Positions 23,935-32,289 of a DNA stretch of 32,920 bases are shown piece after piece. Below the pieces are notes generated by a model. That model saw only the letters and a program-made list of their open reading frames with translations. It was not told where the DNA came from and ran no database searches. The position numbers and the translations under genes were made by a program. Numbering within the stretch: the first letter of the stretch is position 1; each line of letters begins with the position of its first letter. This DNA is from Alphaproteobacteria bacterium. Lineage in GTDB: Bacteria > Pseudomonadota > Alphaproteobacteria > GCA-2731375. The DNA lies in assembly GCA_016869175.1 (NCBI GenBank), contig VGEV01000026.1:1-32920 (forward strand). Reading direction: 5' to 3'.

Positions 23935-24876
23935 CTAGACCCTTTGCGTCTTGCGGCCGAGGCGTTGCATCAGCGTGCCCCAGATGCCTTCCGGCAGGAA
24001 CAGCACCACGGCGATGAACATCAGGCCGAAATAGATCGCCCAAGTCTCGGTGACGCTGCTCAACTGATGCTGCGCCAGCAGGAAGAGCGCGGCCCCTAGG
24101 ATCGGCCCGATCAAGGTGCCGGCGCCGCCGACGATGACCATGATCAGCGCTTGACCCGAGAACAGCCAAAACAGCAGCTCGGTGTTGGTGAAGCCGGCGA
24201 AGGGCGCGTAGAGCGCGCCGGCGAGCCCGCCCAGCGCATAGGCGATCGCCACCACGCCGATCTTGTAGGCCCGCGTGTTGTAGCCGAGCGCGCGGGTCTT
24301 GTTCTCGTTCTCGCGGATGCCTCGCAGCACCGCGCCGAACGGCGAGTTCACCAGTGTGCGGCAGAACAGATAGGCGCCGAACAAGCATAGAAGGACGAGA
24401 TAGTAGTAGCCGATCTTGCTGGTCAGCAGGTCAAAGCCGAACGGTCCGCCGCGCCGCGGGATGCCGGCCAGTCCGTCGGAACCGCCCGTCACCTGCTGCC
24501 ACTGGAAGGCGATCGCATACAACAATTGCGCGAAGGCGAGCGTCAGCATGGCGAAGGACACGCCCGTCGCCAGCGTGAACACCCAGGCGGCCGCGATGGC
24601 GACAATGCCGGTCATGGCTGCGGCGATGAACACCGCGAACAGCACCGGTGTGTCGCTGTGCAGCAGGATGTAGCCTGCGCTGTAGGCGCCCAGGCCATAG
24701 GCGGCGGCATGGCCGAACGAGACCAGACGGGTGTAGCCCACCATCAAGTCCAGGCTCATCGCCATGAGCCCCAGGATGAGCGCCTCGGTCAGCAGCGTCA
24801 TCATGAACAACGGCAGGCCAAGCGGCGCCGCCGCCAGCACGACGACGACCGCCAGCAGAATGATCCACCCCCGCAT
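23935..24876 (-). CDS. livM: Branched-chain amino acid-type ABC transporter permease (LivM)
   Basis: The 313-residue inner-membrane permease has eight or more hydrophobic segments. The family landmarks are LMAMSLDLMVGYTRLVSFGHAAAYGLGAYSAG early on, AFAQLLYAIAFQWQQVTGGSDGLAGIP in the middle, and the ATPase-contact loop RGIRENENKTRALGYN. The later GGAGTLIGPILGA is also typical. The ATG at 24876 follows GGAAGAG and is one base after the livH stop; an in-frame ATG further upstream lies within livH and is rejected. Confidence 0.95.
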   Translation of the reverse strand: MRGWIILLAVVVVLAAAPLGLPLFMMTLLTEALILGLMAMSLDLMVGYTRLVSFGHAAAYGLGAYSAGYILLHSDTPVLFAVFIAAAMTGIVAIAAAWVFTLATGVSFAMLTLAFAQLLYAIAFQWQQVTGGSDGLAGIPRRGGPFGFDLLTSKIGYYYLVLLCLFGAYLFCRTLVNSPFGAVLRGIRENENKTRALGYNTRAYKIGVVAIAYALGGLAGALYAPFAGFTNTELLFWLFSGQALIMVIVGGAGTLIGPILGAALFLLAQHQLSSVTETWAIYFGLMFIAVVLFLPEGIWGTLMQRLGRKTQRV

Positions 24877-24877
24877 C

Positions 24878-25747
24878 TTACTCTTCCTTGCCCAGCAGGC
24901 CGCCCGGCCGCACCACAAGGACGGTCAGCATGACCAGATACATGAAGGCCAGCGCCGCTTCCGGCAGGTAGTAGTTCCCGAACACCTGCACGAAGGCGAC
25001 GATCAGCGCGCCGATCAGCGAGCCGAGAAAACTGCCCATGCCGCCGATGATGACGATGACGAAGGCATCGACCACGGCGGCCAACGACATGCCCAGCGAA
25101 GCGGTGACCAATGGCGCCGCCAGCACGCCGCCCAGAGCCGCAAGCCCGCAGCCGATACCGAACACGCCCGAACGGACGACCCGCACGTCGGTGCCGAGCG
25201 CATGCACCATGTCCGGGTTCTGCGAGGTGGCCCGGATCAGCAAGCCGAGCCGCGTGCGTTCCAGGAACTGCCACATGCCGATCGCCATGACGGTGCCGAA
25301 TCCGATCAGGAACAGCCGATAGACCGGGAACGGTTCGTCCAGGAAGAAGGCGATGCCGGCCAGAGCCGCCGGCGGCGGCACCTGCAAGGGTGGCGCGCCC
25401 CACACCACCTGCACCGCATCGCCCAGCACCAAGGCCAAGCCGAAGGTGACCATCAGGAAGGCATTGCCGTCGCGCCCATAGAGCCGGCGCAGGATGAACA
25501 GCTCGAACAGCACGCCGAGGACGCCGACCACGATCGGCGCGACCATCAGCGCGGCAACGAAACCGCCCAGCCAGCGCACCGAGGTGTAGCCGAGATAGGC
25601 GCCGGCCATGTAGATGGTGCCATGCGCGAAGTTGACGATGCGCATGATGCCGAAGATCAGCGTCAGGCCGCAGCCCAGGAAGAAGAGCAGGGCCGCCTGC
25701 GAGAACGCGTTGACGCACTGCGTCAGGATGAACGCCAAGGTATCCAT
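24878..25747 (-). CDS. livH: Branched-chain amino acid-type ABC transporter permease (LivH)
   Basis: The 289-residue inner-membrane permease of the LivH type has alternating hydrophobic segments and the family stretches ALLFFLGCGLTLIFGIMRIVNFAHG, YMAGAYLGY, LLIRATSQNPDMVHALGTDV and IIGGMGSFLGSLIGA. It pairs with LivM to form the channel. The start has GGAG 5 bp upstream. It lies 60 bp after the binding-protein gene, the usual position in this transporter class. Confidence 0.95.
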   Translation of the reverse strand: MDTLAFILTQCVNAFSQAALLFFLGCGLTLIFGIMRIVNFAHGTIYMAGAYLGYTSVRWLGGFVAALMVAPIVVGVLGVLFELFILRRLYGRDGNAFLMVTFGLALVLGDAVQVVWGAPPLQVPPPAALAGIAFFLDEPFPVYRLFLIGFGTVMAIGMWQFLERTRLGLLIRATSQNPDMVHALGTDVRVVRSGVFGIGCGLAALGGVLAAPLVTASLGMSLAAVVDAFVIVIIGGMGSFLGSLIGALIVAFVQVFGNYYLPEAALAFMYLVMLTVLVVRPGGLLGKEE

Positions 25748-25807
25748 GGAGACTCCGGGCAGCGCACCGAGACGGGCGGACGGCCCGTCCCGGCGACCGG
25801 CACGACG

Positions 25808-27037
25808 CTAGTTGTCGTAGGTCATCTTGTTGCAAGGCGGCGTGATCTGGTCCGCCCCGTAGGTCTTCAGGATGTTCAGCGTCGGATGCGGGAGCTTGTC
25901 GGTCTTGGCGACCTGCACGACATAGCCGCGCTGTTCGCCCTGGTGGTCGCAGGCCCGCATCGTCACCTTGCCCTTGATGCCGTCGTGCACCATGCCTTCC
26001 ATCGCCTTGCGCAACGGCTCGGCCTCGATGCTCTTGGCCTTCTCGATGCCCTGCGCCAGCACCGCGAGCCCATGATAGGCCTCGCCGTCGAACTGGTCGG
26101 GCACCTCGCCATGTTCCTTCTGGAAGGCCGCGACGAAGGCGGCGTTGGCCGGGTTTTCAAGTGTGAAGGGATAGCGCGAGCTGGCGGTCAGGCCGATCGC
26201 CGCTTCGCCCACGGCCTTCACGCTGACGAGTTCAAGCTGCTCGGCCAGCATCGTCATCCGCTCTGCCAGGCGGTATTGGTGCGCCTGCGACAGGAAGGCG
26301 TTGTTGTCGTCGGCCGCCAGCACCAGATAGACGCCGTCGGCGCCCGATTGCCGGATCTTGGTGATGTAGGTCGAGAAATCCTTGGTGCCCGAGGGCGAGA
26401 ACACCTTGCCGATGAACTCCTTGCTGGCGTTCTTCAGCTCGGTTTCGAAGACCTGCACGCTGTTGTGGCCCCAGGCATAGTCCATGCCCAGCGCGAAGAA
26501 TTTCTGCATCTTGCTCTCGCGCAGGAAGAGCGAGATGGCGCGCGCGCCCATCGGGCCGGAGGTGTTGGCGCGGAAGAAATTGGGCACGAACGAAGCCGCT
26601 GTCAGCCGGCCGTCGCCGTTGATCGAGGACATAAAGATGGTGTTCCACTCCTCGAGCTTCGGCACCAGCGCCAACGCTTCCGACGACACGGTCACGCCGG
26701 TGATCAGCCGGCAGTTGTGCCGCTCCACCATCTCCTGCGCCTTGCGCACGCAGTTGGCGGGGTTGCCTTGCGTGTCTTCGATCAGGAGTTCGATCGGCCG
26801 GCCCAGGATGCCGCCCTTGGCGTTGCGCTCCTTGGCGAAGAACTCGGCGCCGCGCTTGGTCACCTGACCCACGGCCGCGAAAGTGCCAGTCAGCGCGCAG
26901 GGGATGCCGATCTTGATGGGGCCGGTCGCCTGCGCCATTGTCTCGCGCAAGAAAGCCGGCGCCGCCAACGTGGCAGCCGCGCCCGCGGCCGCGCCCTTCA
27001 GTACGCCGCGCCTTGTCAATCCCCTGAATCGTTTCAT
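25808..27037 (-). CDS. ABC transporter substrate-binding protein (LivK/Peripla_BP_6 type), Tat-exported
   Basis: The 409-residue periplasmic binding protein is of the Leu/Ile/Val-binding class. The N-terminus has a twin-arginine signal, TRRGVLKG (R9, R10), a hydrophobic stretch and probable cleavage near AQA (residues 35-37). The mature part begins IKIGIPCALTGTFAAVGQ and continues with GAEFFAKERNAKGGILGRPIELLIEDTQGNP and ITGVTVSSEALAL, all typical. It binds the ligand that LivHMGF imports. The Tat signal means it is probably folded before export. The ATG with GGAGGACG upstream was chosen; a longer start would bury the signal. It stands 45 bp after the SDR gene in the same operon. Confidence 0.94.
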   Translation of the reverse strand: MKRFRGLTRRGVLKGAAAGAAATLAAPAFLRETMAQATGPIKIGIPCALTGTFAAVGQVTKRGAEFFAKERNAKGGILGRPIELLIEDTQGNPANCVRKAQEMVERHNCRLITGVTVSSEALALVPKLEEWNTIFMSSINGDGRLTAASFVPNFFRANTSGPMGARAISLFLRESKMQKFFALGMDYAWGHNSVQVFETELKNASKEFIGKVFSPSGTKDFSTYITKIRQSGADGVYLVLAADDNNAFLSQAHQYRLAERMTMLAEQLELVSVKAVGEAAIGLTASSRYPFTLENPANAAFVAAFQKEHGEVPDQFDGEAYHGLAVLAQGIEKAKSIEAEPLRKAMEGMVHDGIKGKVTMRACDHQGEQRGYVVQVAKTDKLPHPTLNILKTYGADQITPPCNKMTYDN

Positions 27038-27082
27038 GACGTCCTCCACGCTCTGGTTGTGCCTTCGACCCACGCGCCCGCT

Positions 27083-27853
27083 CTAGGCCGCGATGATTTG
27101 GCCACCGTCGACCTGTATGACCTTGCCGGTAACGTAACCCCCTTCCTCGCCGGCGAGGAAGAGCACCATGCGCGCGACCTCCTCTGGCCGGGCGATGCGT
27201 TGCAGCGGAATGCCGGCGATCACCTGTTCCGTCGCCTTCGGCCCCCAGCGCTCGAACGCCAGGCGGGCCTGCTCGGTATCGGTCAGCCCGATCGACACCG
27301 CGTTGGCGCGGATGCCGTAGCGGCCCTCCTCGCGCGCGATCACCCGGATCAGCGCCTCCAGTCCGGCCTTGGACGCTGCGCCTTGCGAATTGCGCGACTG
27401 GCACATCTGTGCCGCGATCGAGGAGATCGCCACCACCGCGCCGCCGCCGGCACCGTGCATGTGCCGCACCGCCGGCTGGATGACGTTGAAGGCGCCAACC
27501 AGATCAATGGCGATGAAGTCGGCGAAACCCTGCGGCTGAATGTCGCGCACCGGGGCCCAATCGACGTCGCCGCCCGCGGCGTGCACAAGCACGTCCAGCC
27601 GGCCAAGCTCGGCGACGGTTCGGGCCACCGCCTTTTCCGTGGCGCTCGCATCCCTCAGGTCGGTCGGCAGCACCAGCGCTCGGCGGCCCGCCTGCCGCAC
27701 CGCGGCCGCCGCCTGTTCCGCCCGTTGCGGATGGCTGTGGCTGGTCAGCGCCACATCGGCCCCAGCCCGTGCCAGATCCGCCGCCACCGCGCGGCCCACG
27801 CCGCCGCTGCCGCCGCTGACCAACGCCACCCTGCCCGCGAATGTCCCTGTCAC
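27083..27853 (-). CDS. SDR family oxidoreductase lacking the catalytic Tyr
   Basis: The 256-residue Rossmann-fold protein is of the classical short-chain dehydrogenase type. Cofactor motif SGGSGGVGRAVA (residues 13-24), DLRDAS, HAAGG (replacing NNAG), ISSIAA with the catalytic Ser, and the C-terminal ARPEEVARMVLFLAGEEGGYVTGKVIQVDGG are clear. The Y-x-x-x-K motif reads G-A-A-S-K: K162 is present but residue 158 is Gly, where the proton-donating Tyr is expected. The DNA shows GGC there, so it is not a misreading of frame. GTG with AAAGGGGGACG upstream is the start. It may be a binding or noncanonical enzyme. It lies between the MDR gene and the binding-protein gene. Confidence 0.85.
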   Translation of the reverse strand: MTGTFAGRVALVSGGSGGVGRAVAADLARAGADVALTSHSHPQRAEQAAAAVRQAGRRALVLPTDLRDASATEKAVARTVAELGRLDVLVHAAGGDVDWAPVRDIQPQGFADFIAIDLVGAFNVIQPAVRHMHGAGGGAVVAISSIAAQMCQSRNSQGAASKAGLEALIRVIAREEGRYGIRANAVSIGLTDTEQARLAFERWGPKATEQVIAGIPLQRIARPEEVARMVLFLAGEEGGYVTGKVIQVDGGQIIAA

Positions 27854-27915
27854 GCGTCCCCCTTTTGCCGCCCGCGACCGTTCCCCCATCCACGGGATTG
27901 ATGGCGCGGCGCCGT

Positions 27916-28959
27916 TCAAACCTGCAGCACCATATTTCCAAAGAAATCGCGGCTCTCCAGGCGCTGGTGGGCCCGGCCGGCTTCGGTCAGCGGCATGATC
28001 TCGGCGATCACCGGGCGCAGTTTTCCCTCGCCCAGCAACCGCAGGGCGGTCTTCACCGTCTCCTTCGGTGCGAAATGCGTGCCGGTGACCCAGAGTTGCT
28101 TGCGCAGCAGGCGGTACATGTCAATTTCCACTTTGGCCCGACCCACTGTCCCGGCGGTGGCCAGCCGGGCATTATGCGCCATCGCCGCCAGGCTTTGCTG
28201 CAAGACGCGGCCGCCGACCGTCTCGATCACCACGTCGACGCCGCGCCCGTCGGTCAGCCGCAGCACTTCCTCGGCCAAGTCCTGCCGCTCGTAGTTGACC
28301 ACCGCGTCGGCGCCCAACTGCCGGGCCCGTTCCAGCTTCGCGTCGGCGCCGGCACTGGCGATCACCCGGGCGCCCGCCAGCTTGCAGATCTGCACCGCCG
28401 AACTGCCGACCGCGCCGCCGGCGGCGTTGACCAGAGCCGTCTCGCCCTGCCGCACCTTGGCGCGCGAGATCGCCAGCTCCCAAGCCGTGGCCGTGGCGAC
28501 CGTGGCGGCTGCCGCGTCGATGAATGACAGCGTGTCGGGCAGCCGCACGGCATTGAACTGCGTCACCTTCACATACTCGGCATAGGTGCCCCACAGCGTC
28601 AGGCCGAGCTTGTCGAAGTTGCGGCAGATGTTGTCGTGACCCAGCGCGCAATAGCAGATCTCGTGCCGACAGACGCCGCTGGAAATGCTGAGGATCGGCA
28701 CCACCCGGTCGCCCGCCTGGAAGGCGCTGACGCCCTCGCCGACGGCAACGACCGTGCCGCAGCCCTCGAGCCCCAGCACGTGGGGAAACGTCACCTTGGC
28801 GTAGGGGATGTCGCCGCGCCGGGCGGAGATGTCGAAGCGATTGACGCCGGCGGCGGCCACCTTGACCAGCAGTTCGCCCGGGCCCGGCCGTGGCTCGGCG
28901 ATCTCCTCGGCCCGCATCACTTCTGGACCGCCATGTTGGCGGATGACGATCGCTTTCAT
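27916..28959 (-). CDS. Zinc-containing/quinone-oxidoreductase-type MDR alcohol dehydrogenase
   Basis: The 347-residue medium-chain dehydrogenase has the N-terminal GroES-like domain (MKAIVIRQHGGPEVM, LLVKVAAAGVNRFDISARRGD, FPHVLGLEGCGTVVAVGEGV) and a Rossmann domain (ALVNAAGGAVGSSAVQICKLAGARVIA). A cysteine lobe, CRHEICYC...C at about residues 96-111, resembles the structural-zinc loop, though its spacing is not canonical. It oxidises or reduces an alcohol, aldehyde or enone with NAD(P). Only a weak purine-rich site precedes the ATG, 9 bp after the LLM monooxygenase stop, so translation may be coupled. Substrate unknown. Confidence 0.9.
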   Translation of the reverse strand: MKAIVIRQHGGPEVMRAEEIAEPRPGPGELLVKVAAAGVNRFDISARRGDIPYAKVTFPHVLGLEGCGTVVAVGEGVSAFQAGDRVVPILSISSGVCRHEICYCALGHDNICRNFDKLGLTLWGTYAEYVKVTQFNAVRLPDTLSFIDAAAATVATATAWELAISRAKVRQGETALVNAAGGAVGSSAVQICKLAGARVIASAGADAKLERARQLGADAVVNYERQDLAEEVLRLTDGRGVDVVIETVGGRVLQQSLAAMAHNARLATAGTVGRAKVEIDMYRLLRKQLWVTGTHFAPKETVKTALRLLGEGKLRPVIAEIMPLTEAGRAHQRLESRDFFGNMVLQV

Positions 28960-28968
28960 GTTGTCTCG

Positions 28969-30237
28969 CTATGCCAGGGCGGAAGGTTTCAAATCCGTTG
29001 AATAGGCAGTGCTGACCGGCGCGTTCGCCTCGAACGGGCTGCGGATGCCTTCCTTGGCGGCGAACTCGCGCAAGGCCGGCAGCACTTCGCGGCCCATCAG
29101 TTCGATGCAACGGTTGACCGGCTCGTAGGGCATCTTACCGTCGGCGCACCAGGCGCAGAAGACCCCCGGCCGCGTCACCGACAGCACCTGCTTCAGCTTG
29201 TCGATCACCTGGCTAGGCGTGCCATGAATGATCTGCAGGCCCTCGACCTGGGCGCGGAAGGCCTCGTCCGCGGTCGCCTTGCCGCGTTCCAGGCTGGTGA
29301 TGGCGCCCGGCGCGGCCACCCGGCTGTTCACCACCTCGACCACCGCCTTGCGCCGCTCAGGCGCCAGATAGCCGGACGGCTGGCTCCAGACCGGGTGCGC
29401 GAGGCCGCTGAACTCGCCCTGCATCCAGGTGAATTCGCGCGCCAGGCGCTCCGCGTCGCCGGCGCTGTCCTGCACATGCACGCGCAGCAATTGGCCGAAA
29501 TTCTCCGGCCCGGGCACATAGCCCACCCGGCGCGCGGCCTGGCCATAAATCTCGGCAATGCGCGCCTGTACCTTCGCCGTGGTCAAGAGGCCGACATAGG
29601 GATAGCGCCGCTCCGCCGCCCAAGTGATGGTCTCGTGGCTGGAGATGCCCGGCACGAAGATGCGCGGATGCGGCTTCTGCAGCGGCACAGCCCAGGGATT
29701 GACCACGCGGTAGTGAAAATGATCGCCCTCCCAGCGGAATGGCCCCGGCGTGGTCCAGGTCTTCAGGATCAGCTCGTGCGCCTCCTCCAGCCGCTCGCGG
29801 TTGTAGGCCGGGTTGGCGTTGTGCGCGAACTGCTCGGTACCGCCGCCGCGCACGATGCCAGGCACGAGCCGCCCCCTCGACAGCATGTCGATCATCGCGA
29901 ATTCCTCGGCGATGGCGAGCGGCGCGTCGTAGAGCGGCAGCGGAATGCCCAGCGTCACGATCTTGACCCGCGTCGTCGCCGCCGCCAGCGCGGCCGCCCA
30001 GACCGTGATGCGCGACTGCATGCAGAACGGTGCGTTGTGGTGCTCGTTCAGCATGATGGCATCGAAGCCGACCGCCTCGGCCAGGCGATACTGCGACAGG
30101 TATTCGTTATACAGCCGGCTGCCGGAGACCGGATCGAAATGCCGATTGGAGAAGGTCAATACCGTGTAGCGATGTTCCAGCCCCTTGTCCTCCGGGTAGG
30201 TGGACATCGGTTGTTCGGTGAAATAGGTCATCAACAT
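28969..30237 (-). CDS. LLM class flavin-dependent oxidoreductase (luciferase-like monooxygenase)
   Basis: The 422-residue luciferase-like protein has the TIM-barrel pattern: TYFTEQPMSTYPED at the start, AVGFDAIMLNEHHNAPFCMQ, TRVKIVTLGIPLPLYDAPLAIAEEFAMIDMLSRGRLVPGIVRGG, and later HGTPSQVIDKL. The N-terminal block FTEQP and a Cys-rich CAWCADG near the end mark a subfamily of FMN-dependent monooxygenases. Members use reduced FMN made by a separate reductase; one is encoded two genes upstream (31022-31525). GAGGGG is 6 bp before the start. An alpha/beta hydrolase gene precedes it by 9 bp. Confidence 0.92.
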   Translation of the reverse strand: MLMTYFTEQPMSTYPEDKGLEHRYTVLTFSNRHFDPVSGSRLYNEYLSQYRLAEAVGFDAIMLNEHHNAPFCMQSRITVWAAALAAATTRVKIVTLGIPLPLYDAPLAIAEEFAMIDMLSRGRLVPGIVRGGGTEQFAHNANPAYNRERLEEAHELILKTWTTPGPFRWEGDHFHYRVVNPWAVPLQKPHPRIFVPGISSHETITWAAERRYPYVGLLTTAKVQARIAEIYGQAARRVGYVPGPENFGQLLRVHVQDSAGDAERLAREFTWMQGEFSGLAHPVWSQPSGYLAPERRKAVVEVVNSRVAAPGAITSLERGKATADEAFRAQVEGLQIIHGTPSQVIDKLKQVLSVTRPGVFCAWCADGKMPYEPVNRCIELMGREVLPALREFAAKEGIRSPFEANAPVSTAYSTDLKPSALA

Positions 30238-30246
30238 GACGGCCCC

Positions 30247-31032
30247 TCAGGCGGCCCCGGCATGGCCGGCGACCAGTGCGGCCAGGCGGTCCGGCGCTTC
30301 CATCTCCACCCGGTGTCCGGCCGCCGCCACCACCTCCAGCCGTGCCGCCGGCAGGGCGGCGGCATAGCGTCTGGCGCAATCCGCCGGCACGATGCGATCG
30401 GCCTCGCCCCTGACCACGAGCGTCGGCGTCGGCACGCTCGCCAGCAGGGCCGGCAGCGCGCGGTTGAACATGTAAGGCTTCCAGGCGACCCGCATGGTCG
30501 CCTCGCGGTGGGTGTCCCAGCGCAGCAACTGCTCGATCGGCGCCGGATCGCCAAACACCGCCGCGTAGCGCGTCTCGTCCTGGAAGCCCAGCTTCACATA
30601 GGCCTCGTGGCTCAGCAGGAACTGGTCGGCGATCTCGCCCTGCTCGGGCTTGATCCCCATGGGACCGACGAGGGTCAGGCTGGCGAAACGGCCGGCGCCG
30701 AAGCTGGCGAGTTCGGCGGCCAGCCAGCCGCCGAAGCCAAGCCCGACCAGGCCCGGCCGCGCCAAGCCCAGGGCATCGATGGCCAGCCCGACGACGGCCG
30801 CGAGGTCGCGCACGTTGCGCGCCCAGTCGGCCCGCTGCGAGCCGCCGAAGCCCGGCAGGTCGAGCACGATGAGATCGTGCCGCCGCGCCAGCAGATCGTA
30901 GAACGGCAAGGCGTCCGGGGTGCCGATGTCGTTATGCAGCAGCACCAGCGGCGGGCCGGAGCCGCCCCGGCGGTAGGCCAGTCCGAGACCCGCGACCGGC
31001 AGCGTGCCCGACCGCACGACTTCAGCCGCCAT
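30247..31032 (-). CDS. Alpha/beta-hydrolase fold protein with Gly at the nucleophile position
   Basis: The 261-residue protein has the alpha/beta hydrolase order: the oxyanion strand GPPLVLLHNDIG, LDLPGFGGSQ, the nucleophile elbow GLVGLGFGGWLAAE, the acid D212 in VRGEADRIVP, and H240 in AAAGHRVEMEAPD. At the elbow the Ser of G-x-S-x-G is Gly99, while the Asp and His are kept. A second conserved feature of the branch is LVGPMGIKPEQGEIADQFL. The loss may be characteristic of a whole subfamily working beside LLM monooxygenases; that is inference. Its start overlaps the flavin reductase gene by 11 bp, so the two are coupled. Confidence 0.85.
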   Translation of the reverse strand: MAAEVVRSGTLPVAGLGLAYRRGGSGPPLVLLHNDIGTPDALPFYDLLARRHDLIVLDLPGFGGSQRADWARNVRDLAAVVGLAIDALGLARPGLVGLGFGGWLAAELASFGAGRFASLTLVGPMGIKPEQGEIADQFLLSHEAYVKLGFQDETRYAAVFGDPAPIEQLLRWDTHREATMRVAWKPYMFNRALPALLASVPTPTLVVRGEADRIVPADCARRYAAALPAARLEVVAAAGHRVEMEAPDRLAALVAGHAGAA

Positions 31033-31525
31033 AGAATACCTTCTCGCCCAGCTCCTTCATTTCCAGGATGGCGGCATCGGCCCGGCCGGCCGGCGGCTTC
31101 ATGACATGCGCTTCCACCACCTCCGCCAGCACCACGTGGTGGTCGCCGCGGGCAACGATCTCCGCCACCTTGCATTCGACCGCGGCGGCGGCGTTGCGCA
31201 AGACGGGCTGCCCCGTGGCGCCGGCGCGATAGGGCTCGCCCGACAACGTGCCATCCTTTTTCTCGGCCGGCTTGAAGAACGTGAAGGCCGCCCCCTGCTG
31301 ACCCTTGCCCAGCATGTTGAGAGTGAAACCGCCAGCCTTCTTCACCACCGCATAGGCGCCGGAATCGGCCTTGATGGCAACCGCCACGAGCGGCGGCGCG
31401 AACGCCGTCTGGGTCACCCAATTGACCGTAGCGGCGGCGACCGAGCCGTCGCCGGCCTCGGCGGTCAGTATATAGATACCGTAGGGGATCATGCGCAGCG
31501 CGGTCTTCTTGGCATCGGCGTCCAT
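31022..31525 (-). CDS. Flavin reductase family protein
   Basis: The 167-residue protein is of the flavin reductase-like (FMN-binding split barrel) family. The stretch MIPYGIYILTAEAGDGSVAAATVNWVTQTAFAPPLVAVAIK is the typical start of the fold, followed by FTLNMLGKGQQGAAFTFFKP and VLRNAAAAVECKV with HHVVLAEVVEA. It reduces FMN with NAD(P)H and hands it to a monooxygenase; candidates here are the LLM enzyme two genes downstream and the acyl-CoA-dehydrogenase-fold protein at 12913-14103. GGAGGAGAG precedes the ATG; longer in-frame starts overlap the divergent gene. It is the first gene of the 10.7-kb minus-strand operon. Confidence 0.92.
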   Translation of the reverse strand: MDADAKKTALRMIPYGIYILTAEAGDGSVAAATVNWVTQTAFAPPLVAVAIKADSGAYAVVKKAGGFTLNMLGKGQQGAAFTFFKPAEKKDGTLSGEPYRAGATGQPVLRNAAAAVECKVAEIVARGDHHVVLAEVVEAHVMKPPAGRADAAILEMKELGEKVFYGG

Positions 31526-31595
31526 GGCACTCTCCTCCTCGGCCGTCGGGGCCGGTAGAATTGGCGATCCGGCAAGCGGACTTTCAGGGGCAACC

Positions 31596-32273
31596 ATGCT
31601 GAAGGCAATCACCATCATCAAGCGCAAAGCTGGCATGTCGGTCGAGGCCTTCCAGCACTATTGGCGCACCACGCATGCCGAGGTGGTGAAGCCGCTGCCC
31701 GACATCCGCCGCTACGTGCAGAGCCACGCCCTGCTGGGCGGCTATCGCAAGGGCGAACTGCCGCATGACGGCATCGCGGAGATCTGGGTGGATGACATGG
31801 CGGCCCTGCGCGCCATGTCCAATTCGCCGCACTATGCCCACGTGGTGGCCGACGAAGCCAGGTTCATCGACCGCGCCAGCATGGTGCTGCTGCTGGTCGA
31901 GGATCACGTCATCAAGCACGGCGCGATCCCGGCCGACGCGGTGAAGAACATCGAGTTCGTCAGCCACCGCCCGGGCATGGCGATCGAGGACTTCCAGCGC
32001 TATTGGCGCGAGGTGCACGGGCCGCTGGCGACGCATATCACGCAGATCCGCCGCTATGTGCAAAGCCACGTGCGGCTGGGCGCCTACAAGGCCGGCAAGC
32101 CGCCGAAATACGACGGTTGCGCGCTCACCTGGTTCGAGTCGGTCGCGGCGATGCGCGACAGCGCGCGCTCGCCAGCCTATGCCCGCACCCGCGACGACGA
32201 GGCCAATTTCCTCGACACGGCCGGCGGCCACCTGCCGTTCATCATCACCCGCGAACACGTGATCGTCGCCTGA
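31596..32273 (+). CDS. EthD domain-containing protein, internally duplicated
   Basis: The 225-residue protein is made of two EthD-like (dimeric alpha-beta barrel) domains, at about residues 1-110 and 113-225. The halves repeat the same landmarks: a strand, then F-x-x-Y-W-R with His (AFQHYWRTTHAEV and DFQRYWREVHGPL), then IRRYVQSH (residues 38-44 and 152-158). EthD proteins occur with degradation monooxygenases, with roles in catalysis or in removal of toxic intermediates. A fused pair probably replaces the dimer of single-domain proteins. GGGG is a few bases upstream of the ATG. It is divergent from the flavin reductase gene with 70 bp between, so the two transcripts may share a control region. 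Confidence 0.87.
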   Translation: MLKAITIIKRKAGMSVEAFQHYWRTTHAEVVKPLPDIRRYVQSHALLGGYRKGELPHDGIAEIWVDDMAALRAMSNSPHYAHVVADEARFIDRASMVLLLVEDHVIKHGAIPADAVKNIEFVSHRPGMAIEDFQRYWREVHGPLATHITQIRRYVQSHVRLGAYKAGKPPKYDGCALTWFESVAAMRDSARSPAYARTRDDEANFLDTAGGHLPFIITREHVIVA

Positions 32274-32289
32274 ACGGGCCGACCGCCCC

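Noticed and set aside
24764-27901. Plus-strand open frame of 1045 codons
   Set aside because: It lies antisense to livM, livH, the binding protein and the SDR gene; its translation is rich in His, Arg, Gln and Asp with no domain pattern. This is the usual artefact of high G+C codon use.
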